From Streptomyces nigrescens (GTDB lineage Bacteria > Actinomycetota > Actinomycetes > Streptomycetales > Streptomycetaceae), in assembly GCA_024349765.1 (NCBI GenBank), contig AP026073.1:7440001-7504000 (forward strand): a stretch of DNA of 64,000 nucleotides. The letters are read 5' to 3'. The notes under the pieces are model-generated. The model was not told the origin of the DNA, did no database searches, and saw nothing but the letters and a program-made list of their open reading frames with translations. The position numbers were made by a program, and so were the translations under genes. Positions 54,844 to 62,041 of the stretch are shown here, in pieces. Each line of letters opens with the position of its first letter. The first letter of the stretch is position 1.

Positions 54844-55680
54844 ATGTCCGTAGAACTGGGCAGCTCAAAGGTGCTTCCTGCGATTCCCGCGCCCGCACCG
54901 CACGTGCACGACGACGACGCCATCAACACCCGCACGCTCTCCCGCTCCCTGTTCCTGCGGCTGGCCTCGCTCGACAAGGACTGCGCGGAGCGCACGTACG
55001 TGCGTGACACGCTCATCGAACTGAACCTGCCGCTGGTGCGCTACGCCGCGGCCCGCTTCCGCAGCCGCAACGAGCCGATGGAGGACATCGTCCAGGTCGG
55101 CACGATCGGTCTGATCAAGGCGATCGACCGTTTCGATTGCGAACGCGGGGTGGAATTCCCGACCTTCGCGATGCCGACCGTCGTCGGCGAGATCAAGCGC
55201 TTCTTCCGCGACACGTCGTGGTCGGTGCGGGTCCCCCGCCGGCTCCAGGAGCTCCGCCTCGCCCTCACCAAGGCCAGCGACGAGCTCTCCCAGAAGCTCG
55301 ACCGCTCCCCGACCGTCCCCGAACTCGCCCTGTGCCTGGGCGTGTCCGAGGAGGACGTGGTCGACGGCCTGGCGGTCGGCAACGCCTACACCGCCTCCTC
55401 GCTGGACTCCCCCTCCCCCGAGGACGACGGCGGCGAGGGCTCCCTCGCGGACCGCCTCGGCTACGAGGACAGCGCCCTGGAGGGCGTCGAGTACCGCGAG
55501 TCCCTCAAGCCCCTACTGGCCAAACTCCCCGCCCGGGAACGCCAGATCATCATGTTGCGCTTCTTCGCCAACATGACCCAGTCGCAGATCGGCGAAGAGG
55601 TCGGCATCTCCCAGATGCACGTCTCCCGCCTGCTCACCCGCACCCTGGCGCAGCTGCGCGAGGGCCTGATCTCCGACTGA
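54844..55680 (+). CDS. SigB/SigF-type alternative sigma factor (second of two)
   Basis: 278 aa, same architecture as its upstream neighbour: region 2 [64 protein letters not shown], region 4 [47 protein letters not shown]. The identity through region 2 shows a tandem duplication. ATG 54844 follows AAGGGGG. Likely developmental or stress regulon, to judge from the subfamily. Confidence 0.94.
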   Translation: MSVELGSSKVLPAIPAPAPHVHDDDAINTRTLSRSLFLRLASLDKDCAERTYVRDTLIELNLPLVRYAAARFRSRNEPMEDIVQVGTIGLIKAIDRFDCERGVEFPTFAMPTVVGEIKRFFRDTSWSVRVPRRLQELRLALTKASDELSQKLDRSPTVPELALCLGVSEEDVVDGLAVGNAYTASSLDSPSPEDDGGEGSLADRLGYEDSALEGVEYRESLKPLLAKLPARERQIIMLRFFANMTQSQIGEEVGISQMHVSRLLTRTLAQLREGLISD

Positions 55681-55849
55681 GGAACGGTCCGCCGAGGGGC
55701 CTTTGACGCTCCGCGCCGCTCGGCGGACAGTTGAAGAATCCGGAGACGAGAACCCCTGACGGGACCTGTGCCGCACCGGCTACGGGGCCCGCTTTAGGCG
55801 TGCCTGGGCCAGTTGCCCCCCAATGCGGCGCGTCGGCCCCGCACTTGGG

Positions 55850-55985
55850 TCGATACGGCGCCTTCGGCGCGACGCAGCGACTTCAGCGCGATACGGCAAC
55901 TTCGGTGCGTTACAGGCGACTTCGACGCGCTACGGCGCGTTACGGGTGACTTCGGCGCGTTACGGTACGTTACGGCGCATCACGG
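55850..55985. repeat. Short interspersed GCGTTACGG / ACTTCGGCGCG repeats
   Basis: ACTTCGGCGCG or ACTTCGACGCG alternates with GTTACGG, CTACGG and ATACGG several times. The whole 55681-56055 gap has no gene; TATACA near 56028 may be the -10 of the next gene. Confidence 0.65.
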
Positions 55986-56055
55986 CGAGCATCGCCCGAA
56001 CCCGCAGAACCGTCCTACCCCATCCCTATACACCTGACGCTCCGTCAGCAACACT

Positions 56056-56877
56056 GTGCCGATGCGACGACGGACGACAACGACCCTCGCCTCCGCCTCG
56101 GCGGCCGTGCTGTGTCTGGGTGTCCTGCTCACCGGCTGCGGGGACGCGGCCGACCGAGGCCACGTCGCGGTGGGCGCGGCCGGCCCGGGCGACGGAGCGG
56201 CGCCACAGCACCCCGTACCGCCGCGCGACGGCATCGAGCTGACGCCGTACGACGGGAACGGGGACGGGCCCGACGGCGGCAGGGCCGGCGGAGGCAGCGG
56301 CGGCAGCAGTAACAGCGCCCGGGGGAACGGCAGCGGCGGGAGCCCTTCCGGCCCTACGAGCGCAGGGAGCGGCTCGTCCACCACGGCGCCCGGTGCCCAC
56401 CGTCCCGGCGGCGGTAGCGGTGAGGGTCCCCCTGGAGGCCAGGAGATCCCCTCCCCCGGCTCGCACGGGACGCCAACGCCCACCCCGCGGCCCACCGACC
56501 CCACCCGTCCCCCGCACCACGACTCCCCCGCGTCGCCTGAGCCCGGCATCCCCGCCGGTCCGGGCGCCCCCGGCGGTCTCCTGGTCGGCCATCCCGTCCT
56601 CGCCGGCACCGACGTCCGCTGGTGCCAGAAGGTCAGCCTCGACTTCGTCAACACCGGCGACCACCCCGTCACCACCGGAAAGGTCACGTTCGGCAGCCAC
56701 GTCATCGGACCCCTCGGCGTCGACTGGGCCACCCTCACGTCCACGCACGAGGTGCCGCTGCCTCTGGCCCCCGGCACGAAGGAGACCGGCAGCTGGCGGG
56801 TGTGCGTGGACGCCTGGCGGGTGCCGCTGGGCATGCACCTCGACACCAGGGACTTCAGCTTCGCGTGGGGCGCGTGA
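56056..56877 (+). CDS. Lipoprotein with low-complexity linker
   Basis: About 273 aa. Lipobox LLTGC follows the hydrophobic signal (LASASAAVLCLGVLLTGC). A 130-residue Gly/Ser/Pro-rich linker leads to a C-terminal beta domain (VRWCQKVSLDFVNTGDHPVTTGKVTFGSHVIGPLGVDWATL ... GSWRVCVDAWRVPLGMHLDTRDFSF) that looks like an Ig-like or cellulose-binding fold, with two cysteines. Unknown function. Start GTG 56056 or ATG 56062; no ribosome site seen, so perhaps leaderless from TATACA. Confidence 0.7.
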   Translation: MPMRRRTTTTLASASAAVLCLGVLLTGCGDAADRGHVAVGAAGPGDGAAPQHPVPPRDGIELTPYDGNGDGPDGGRAGGGSGGSSNSARGNGSGGSPSGPTSAGSGSSTTAPGAHRPGGGSGEGPPGGQEIPSPGSHGTPTPTPRPTDPTRPPHHDSPASPEPGIPAGPGAPGGLLVGHPVLAGTDVRWCQKVSLDFVNTGDHPVTTGKVTFGSHVIGPLGVDWATLTSTHEVPLPLAPGTKETGSWRVCVDAWRVPLGMHLDTRDFSFAWGA

Positions 56878-57031
56878 CCCGTAGAGATTTCCGCTCGTGG
56901 GCGGCTCGTAGGGATTTCCGCCCGGATGGCGAGGCGTACCGGCCGGTGCAACGGTCGATACAGGTAACGCACGCCACAACGTCCGACCGCGGACCACGAA
57001 CCGTGGGCCGCAGACCCCGCAGGAGATCGCC

Positions 57032-57505
57032 ATGCCCCGCATCACCCCCAACCTCTGGTTCGACACCCAGGGCAAGGAGGCCGCCGAGTTCTACTGCTCG
57101 GTGTTCCCGAACTCGAAGATCACCAGCGTCACGCACTACAACGAGGCGGGCCCGCGCGAGGCCGGCACCGTCCTGACCGTCGAGTTCGAGCTCGACGGTC
57201 AGCCGTACATCGCGATCAACGGCGGCCCGGAGTTCACCTTCACCGAAGCGATCTCGCTCATGGTCAACTGCGCCGACCAGAAGGAGATCGACTACTACTG
57301 GGCCAAACTCTCCGAGGGCGGCGAGGAGGGCCCCTGCGGCTGGCTGAAGGACAAGTACGGCCTGTCCTGGCAGGTCGCGCCGGGCGGTATGGCGGAGCTG
57401 CTGAACGACCCGGACCAGGAACGGGCGACCCGCGCCATGAAGGCCATGCTCGGCATGAAGAAGATCGACATCGCCGCGCTGGAGGCCGCGGCGGACGCGA
57501 CGTAA
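57032..57505 (+). CDS. PhnB-type VOC protein
   Basis: 157 aa, 3-demethylubiquinone methyltransferase-like (PhnB) VOC family: ITPNLWFDTQGKEAAEFYCSVFPNSKIT, TVEFELDGQPYIAINGGPEFTFTEAISLMVNCADQKEIDYYWAKLSEGGEEGPCGWLKDKYGLSWQVAP. Dimeric beta-alpha-beta fold, enzymatic role unproven in this family. The ATG follows CGCAGGAGATCGCC. Confidence 0.9.
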   Translation: MPRITPNLWFDTQGKEAAEFYCSVFPNSKITSVTHYNEAGPREAGTVLTVEFELDGQPYIAINGGPEFTFTEAISLMVNCADQKEIDYYWAKLSEGGEEGPCGWLKDKYGLSWQVAPGGMAELLNDPDQERATRAMKAMLGMKKIDIAALEAAADAT

Positions 57506-57639
57506 GCGAGGTAGGCGAGGTAGGCGACGAGATGGCGGGATAGCGGGGGGGAAGGGACGGTCCCCGGTCCGAAGGGCCGCCCTTCCTGCTCTCCGCTCTC
57601 CCCTCCCCCTCTCCCCCTCTCCCCCTCCTGCCGTCCGGA

Positions 57640-57670
57640 CGTTAGCGAGCTGTTAGTTGATCAACAGCGG
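57640..57670 (+). promoter_or_regulatory. GTTAG-N6-GTTAG element upstream of a DUF4232 lipoprotein, copy 2
   Basis: CGTTAGCG at 57640 and TGTTAGTT at 57651 place GTTAG 11 bp apart, then GATCAACAGCGG. Matches the element at 46251 over its whole length. Confidence 0.6.
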
Positions 57671-57742
57671 GCGACGGGAGTCTGGTGTCAGCGGGCCGGA
57701 GGTCGGGCCGCGACCGTACTGACGCAGCCAGGGGGACTCCCG

Positions 57743-58489
57743 ATGTCGCACCACACCACGCTCCGCCGCGGACGCAAGGCAGCCGCCGCCACCGTGATCG
57801 CCGCGGCCGCGCTGGCGCTGACCGCCTGCCAGGGCAACTCGCCGAAGGCGGACCCCGCGGGCTCCCCGAGCCCCGCGTCGTCCGCCGGGGCGAGCGGTTC
57901 GTCCGGGTCGGACTCGGGCACGGGCTCGGGCTCGGGTACGTCCGGCGGTCAGGGTTCCGGTACGACGTCGGGCGGCGGCTCCCAGTCCGGCAAGAACGGC
58001 TCCGGCACGGGTGGCAGCGGCGGCTCGGCCTCGCAGACCTCCTCGAAGGACGGCTCCTCCGCCCGCTGCTCCACCGGCAGCCTGCAGGCCGGCTGGGGCT
58101 CGTCGGGCGGCGGCATCCCGGACATGCACAGCGACGCGCAGCAGAACGTCACCGTGTGGCTGAAGAACACCGGACACAGCGCCTGCACGATCAGCGGCTT
58201 CCCCGGCGTGCAGCTCAAGGCCAACGACGGCCACTCGATCGACCTGCCGCGCTCCTCGAAGAAGCCGGCGCCGGTGACGCTGAAGCCGGGCGGGTCCGCG
58301 TCGTTCACCATCACGCTCCTGCCGTCGGTCAGCTCCGAGGACAGGAAGATCGAGCCGGGCATGGTGCTGGTCACGCCGCCGAACGAGAAGCAGCACTTCC
58401 AGCTGAAGTGGCCCTACGGCGGCGCCATCCTGGACCAGTCCGGCGCCACGCACCCGGGCACCTACGTCAACCCGGTCAACGCCGCCTGA
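57743..58489 (+). CDS. DUF4232 lipoprotein
   Basis: 248 aa. Signal with lipobox LALTAC, a 70-residue Ser/Gly linker, then a DUF4232 domain with RCSTGSLQAGWG, DAQQNVTVWLKNTGHSACTISGFPGVQLKANDG, LKPGGSASFTITLLP and FQLKWPYGGAILDQSG. Extracytoplasmic, unknown function. Carries the same upstream element as the lipoprotein at 46324. Confidence 0.9.
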   Translation: MSHHTTLRRGRKAAAATVIAAAALALTACQGNSPKADPAGSPSPASSAGASGSSGSDSGTGSGSGTSGGQGSGTTSGGGSQSGKNGSGTGGSGGSASQTSSKDGSSARCSTGSLQAGWGSSGGGIPDMHSDAQQNVTVWLKNTGHSACTISGFPGVQLKANDGHSIDLPRSSKKPAPVTLKPGGSASFTITLLPSVSSEDRKIEPGMVLVTPPNEKQHFQLKWPYGGAILDQSGATHPGTYVNPVNAA

Positions 58490-58693
58490 CCCCTCGACGC
58501 CACCCCCCGCCACCGCGCCGGCCGTGCCCTCACACGGTCGGCGCGGTCGTCGTCTGCGCGGTCGCCATCTGCGCGCCCGTCCGCCGTGCACCCGGGCCCG
58601 CCAGGGGGAATCACGGTGCGGCGCTCCGGGAACGGGTGCCCGGCTGCCGGGGTCTGCAGCCCCCGTTAGTCGGTGTCGGTCGGTGACGGCCGG

Positions 58694-59455
58694 TCAGCTC
58701 AGCCTGGCGTCGGCGTAGGCCGCCATCGCGTCCCGCTGGTACTCGGCCAGACCGGCGGCGACCCGGTCGTAGGCCGCGCGCCACGTCGCGTCGTCGACGT
58801 AGGTCTGCCCGAGGGCCTTGAACGCGGCCGCGCTCGGGGTCCACATCCGGCAGATGCCCTGGTAGTGCGCCTCCACCTCGGCCTGTACCGCCGGGTCGGT
58901 CACCGGCGTACCGGCCCGCAGGAACTCCGCCACGCGCACCATCGCGGCGGTCGCGTCACGCTGCATCGCCTCCATGTCCGCCTCGCTGAGCGTCGCCGCG
59001 AACTGCCCCGACTGCTCCGCCTGCTGGGGCCACCGCTCGTCGGCGGCCTCCTCGTGGCGAGTGGTGTCGAAGCCGACGAACAGGTTCTCCGGGCTACTGA
59101 TCTTTTCCATGGTGTCGGTGTCCTTGTCATCCTCCAGTTCGGCGATGGTGCGGCCGATCGTGCGGACCAGCGCATCGAGCCGGTCCCGCTCGGCCGCCAG
59201 CCTGCGCATGTGCGCGCGCAGCGCGGCCGCCTGGTCGACCTGGTGCTCCAGAACGTTCGCGATGTCGCGGAGTCCCAGACCCAGTTCACGCATCAGCAGG
59301 ATCTGCTGCAGGCGCAGCAGCTCGGCCTCTCCGTAGTGGCGGTGGCCGTTGCTCCCGAGGTATGCGGGGACGAGCAGGCCGATGTCGTCGTAGTGCCGCA
59401 GGGTCCGGGACGTCACCCCGGACATCCGGGCCACGTCCGCGATCGACCAGGCCAT
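58694..59455 (-). CDS. TipA-like MerR regulator
   Basis: 253 aa. MerR HTH (MAWSIADVARMSGVTSRTLRHYDDIGLLVPAYLGSNGHRHYGEAELLRLQQILLMRELGLGLRDIANVL), a coiled coil (about 75-110) and a TipAS-type domain (EEAADERWPQQAEQSGQFAATLS ... GICRMWTPSAAAFKALGQTYVDDATWRAAYDRVAAGLAEYQRDAM). In TipAL a cysteine in the last domain is modified by thiopeptides; the aligned position here seems to be serine (in WTPS), so covalent capture is unlikely. The promoter has the MerR 19-bp spacer. An internal ATG at MEKISSP could yield a short ligand-only form as in TipA. Confidence 0.9.
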   Translation of the reverse strand: MAWSIADVARMSGVTSRTLRHYDDIGLLVPAYLGSNGHRHYGEAELLRLQQILLMRELGLGLRDIANVLEHQVDQAAALRAHMRRLAAERDRLDALVRTIGRTIAELEDDKDTDTMEKISSPENLFVGFDTTRHEEAADERWPQQAEQSGQFAATLSEADMEAMQRDATAAMVRVAEFLRAGTPVTDPAVQAEVEAHYQGICRMWTPSAAAFKALGQTYVDDATWRAAYDRVAAGLAEYQRDAMAAYADARLS

Positions 59456-59502
59456 GACCGTGCCCTTTCATCGCCGGGCCGGTCTTTCCGGCCTCGAGAA
59501 CG

Positions 59503-59533
59503 AACGTAGAAGTTGACGCAACGGAAAGCGCAA
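59503..59533 (-). promoter_or_regulatory. MerR-type promoter with 19-bp spacer
   Basis: On the minus strand TTGCGC (59533-59528), a 19-base spacer holding the dyad GTTGCGTCAAC (59512-59522), then TACGTT (59508-59503). Over-long spacers that the regulator untwists are the hallmark of MerR autoregulation. About 48 bases upstream of the TipA-like start. Confidence 0.75.
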
Positions 59534-59825
59534 GTCGTTCCGGAGGGGGCAGGTTGCTCCCCCGGGCCCCGCCCCCACGGCCGGTGCACCCACGGCTGGC
59601 AGCCCGGCAGCTTGACGACGCAGCGCCACCGCCAATTCGCTTGCGGGGATGGGGAATACGGGGCCCCTGCCCTCGCGTTGTGGCCCCAGCAGGGGGCGCG
59701 TGCGACCCTTACGGGATCTGCTCGGCTGTGCCCTAGGGGCTGCCGGGGCAGGGTGTGCGCTGCGCGCCGTACGACCTACGGGATGCCCTACCCGTCGTCG
59801 GAGGCCGGGCTCGCCTCGCCGTTCA
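59534..59825. other. Gene-free, decayed stretch
   Basis: About 290 bases without a supported gene, between the MerR promoter and GntR remnants. Confidence 0.5.
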
Positions 59826-59940
59826 CTACTCGCTATCGGGCTGACGAGACGTCACGAAGGACCCCATCCCCGGCGTGGTGACGATGAGCCCTTCCTCCCG
59901 AAGGGCGGCCGTGACCTTACGAACGGTCACGAACTCCACG
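59826..59940 (-). pseudogene. GntR winged-helix fragment (3' end only)
   Basis: Minus strand reads VTVRKVTAALREEGLIVTTPGMGSFVTSRQPDSE and stops at 59826-59828. That is the recognition helix and wing of a small GntR regulator. The N-terminal part is missing, because the neighbouring GntR gene's stop follows directly. Confidence 0.6.
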
Positions 59941-59942
59941 GC

Positions 59943-60216
59943 TTACGGGGCGTCCGGGGGCTGGCCGGCGTCCTTGAGGATCTCCGCGGCGTTCTTCGCG
60001 ACGAACGAGCCCATACCGGGTTCCGTGTAGATCAGCCCCTCGGCACGCAGCCCGCTGTTCACCTTCTGGCGTCGCCACCGCGATGCCGAACTCTTCCTGC
60101 AGCTGGATCACCGACGGGACACGCGTACCGGGCGGGTACGTGCCGTCGGCGATGCGCTGGCGGATTACGTCAGCAACCTGGCGCCACCGAGGTCTGTCAG
60201 GAGCAAATTCGATCAC
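59943..60216 (-). pseudogene. Small GntR regulator with a frameshift
   Basis: Begins MIEFAPDRPRWRQVADVIRQRIADGTYPPGTRVPSVIQLQEEFGIAVA; the frame then goes wrong near 60067-60072. Dropping one base restores RQKVNSGLRAEGLIYTEPGMGSFVAKNAAEILKDAGQPPDAP and a TAA at 59943-59945. Single-domain GntR proteins of this type usually sit next to the two small genes that follow on the plus strand, as here. Confidence 0.75.
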
Positions 60217-60366
60217 CTGAACACGCTAAGCGTGGTATGGCGCATCAGGCGATCTGTCAAATACCTAGTGCACCATAGAATACTTCGCTAGACTCGAAGC
60301 GACCCCGGCGGGTGCGCCAACACCCCCGAGGCCTGGTCAACCTCCGCCTGAAGAGAGCAGGTCGAC

Positions 60367-60606
60367 ATGCCGAAGCTTATGCATACCCTCATCGCCCTGT
60401 TGGGGGAACGGCACACTCGCCACGCCCCCGTCGCCGCCCTTCGACCCAAGCCACCACGTCCACAGCATCTCCACGCTCCCCGCCGCCCCGAATCCCCCCT
60501 CGACGGCGACACCTCCCCCCTCGTACGCCCCTATCTCCTCGCCCACGAGCGGCAGCAGGCCCGCCGGGAACGGGCCTTTCTGCGCGAGATGGCGGTTGCT
60601 TCATGA
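60367..60606 (+). CDS. Small conserved protein next to GntR (79 aa)
   Basis: Low-complexity Arg/Pro-rich N-terminus, then the conserved tail LVRPYLLAHERQQARRERAFLREMAVAS, known from small Streptomyces proteins adjacent to single-domain GntR genes. Function unknown. Its stop overlaps the next start (ATGA). Confidence 0.68.
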   Translation: MPKLMHTLIALLGERHTRHAPVAALRPKPPRPQHLHAPRRPESPLDGDTSPLVRPYLLAHERQQARRERAFLREMAVAS

Positions 60607-60884
60607 GGCGTAGCGGGATGCGGCTGCTGCCCTGGAGCGGGCCGGACGGGCAGCCCTGTTACCTCTCCACCGACCACAGCGGCGGGTTTCTCTCACAGCT
60701 CGCCGACGACATGGAAGAGGTGCAGGTGAGCACCGGCGAGGAAGTGTTGGCGCGGGCGACCGAACTGCTGCGGGAGTCGGCAAGGCCGTCTGCCGACGAG
60801 CTCCGGTTCTGTGTCCACAGGCTGTGTGAAGCGCTGCGGGATGCGCTGCGGATCGTCGAGAGCCGGGGCGGACGAACCGGCTAA
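60603..60884 (+). CDS. Small conserved protein coupled to the preceding gene (93 aa)
   Basis: MRRSGMRLLPWSGPDGQPCYLSTDHSGGFLSQLADDMEEVQVSTGEEVLARATELLRESARPSADELRFCVHRLCEALRDALRIVESRGG: soluble, helical C-terminal half. Found in Streptomyces beside GntR and the 79-aa gene; no function known. ATGA overlap with the 79-aa gene. Confidence 0.78.
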   Translation: MRRSGMRLLPWSGPDGQPCYLSTDHSGGFLSQLADDMEEVQVSTGEEVLARATELLRESARPSADELRFCVHRLCEALRDALRIVESRGGRTG

Positions 60885-60906
60885 CACCTGAAGAGCGCAA
60901 GAGAGC

Positions 60907-60936
60907 GGGGCCCGGCGGTTGTTACCGCCGGGCCCC
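60907..60936. terminator. Terminator after the two small genes
   Basis: GGGGCCCGGCGGT, loop TGTT, ACCGCCGGGCCCC: 13-bp perfect stem between converging genes. Confidence 0.9.
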
Positions 60937-60982
60937 GTCCACGTAAAGCCGAGATCCGAGAGCAAGAGCTAAGGGCGACGCG

Positions 60983-61201
60983 TTACGACAGCGCCAGCCA
61001 GGCCGCGCCCGCGATGACCAGGACGGCGACGATGACGCCGACGATAACGCCCACGCGGGGGCCGGCCGACTGCTGGGGGGCCGGGGCGCGGCGGCCGCCG
61101 GTCTGGGGGGTGCCGCCCTCGTCCACGAAGGCACGGAACATCTGCGTGCTGCCCGCCGGGTCGTAGTTCCCGTCGGCCTGGTTCTGCGGGTTGGTCGCCA
61201 T
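60983..61201 (-). CDS. Small tail-anchored membrane protein (72 aa)
   Basis: MATNPQNQADGNYDPAGSTQMFRAFVDEGG, a Pro/Ala linker, then one C-terminal membrane helix (VGVIVGVIVAVLVIAGAAWLAL). A conserved Streptomyces protein of unknown function with a cytosolic N-terminal peptide. Confidence 0.8.
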   Translation of the reverse strand: MATNPQNQADGNYDPAGSTQMFRAFVDEGGTPQTGGRRAPAPQQSAGPRVGVIVGVIVAVLVIAGAAWLALS

Positions 61202-61556
61202 GAGGCAGGACCCTAGCGAACCGGGGGCCCGGGGGCACCCCTGGGGCGCGTGTGGGGCGACCAGGGGAGGAGGGGGACGGGTGGGTCGATGGGGAGAGCC
61301 CGCCGCGTGAGGTGTGCCACTTGTGCGTGTTGTGTTCGCGTTGTGGCGATATGGACAGAGCCCCCGGACACCCCAGCGGACCTGCGGCTTTGAGCGAACC
61401 GGCCAATTGTTGACGGATTCGCGACAAGAGCTTGGGGCACCCTTTGCCTGTACATGCCACCCATTCGTTTGCCTTCAGCAACCAACCGTGCGTATGGTTG
61501 CCCCAAGCAACGAAAGAAGTGCGATCGAGCTGAGCGATGGATGGGTGGAGGAGCCG
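61202..61556. other. Promoter region upstream of the MarR-MFS pair
   Basis: No gene. The last 100 bases carry the inverted repeats listed next. 61390-61430 includes TTGACGG, a possible -35. Confidence 0.5.
61478..61508. promoter_or_regulatory. Overlapping dyads, probable MarR operator
   Basis: GCAACCA (61478-61484) pairs with TGGTTGC (61495-61501). The right arm also begins GTTGC-CCCAA-GCAAC (61497-61511 region). Just upstream of the MarR start. Confidence 0.6.
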
Positions 61557-62030
61557 GTGGCCGCTCACAGTCAGTACGAGGAGCTGGCCAGGCAACTCAG
61601 CGCCATCGGGGCCGTGAAGCGGGAGATGGGGCGGATCCTGCCCCAGGACTGCCCGCCCGCCTCGGCCGCGGTGCTCACCCTTCTCGACCGGCACGGCGAG
61701 ATGCGGATGAGTCAGCTGGCCGAGCTGATGGCGATCGACATGTCCGTCACCAGCCGGCACGTGGCGCACGTCTGCGAGCGCGGCTGGATCGAGCGTGAGC
61801 CCGATCCGGCGGACAAGCGGTCGCGGCTGCTGCGCCTGACCCCGAGCGGCACGGAGATGCTCCAGGAGCTCTCCGAGCGCTACACCGCCGCGCTCGCCCG
61901 GTATCTCGGCGACTGGAGCGACGACGACGTCGGTCTCCTCAACGAGCTGCTCGCCCGGCTCCGTACGAGCTTCGGCGACTGCCGGACCCGGGCACACCAC
62001 GACTTCAGCACCCGTACACCCGCAGGATGA
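61557..62030 (+). CDS. MarR-family regulator of the downstream exporter
   Basis: About 157 aa. HYEELARQ-like N-terminus (VAAHSQYEELARQLSAIGAVKREMGRIL), winged helix ASAAVLTLLDRHGEMRMSQLAELMAIDMSVTSRHVAHVCERGWIEREPDPADKRSRLLRLTPSGTEMLQEL. GTG 61557 behind GGAGGAG fits relatives better than the ATG at 61494. The MFS exporter starts 11 bases after the stop, so a repressor-pump unit. Confidence 0.9.
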   Translation: MAAHSQYEELARQLSAIGAVKREMGRILPQDCPPASAAVLTLLDRHGEMRMSQLAELMAIDMSVTSRHVAHVCERGWIEREPDPADKRSRLLRLTPSGTEMLQELSERYTAALARYLGDWSDDDVGLLNELLARLRTSFGDCRTRAHHDFSTRTPAG

Positions 62031-62041
62031 AAAGGAACCAC

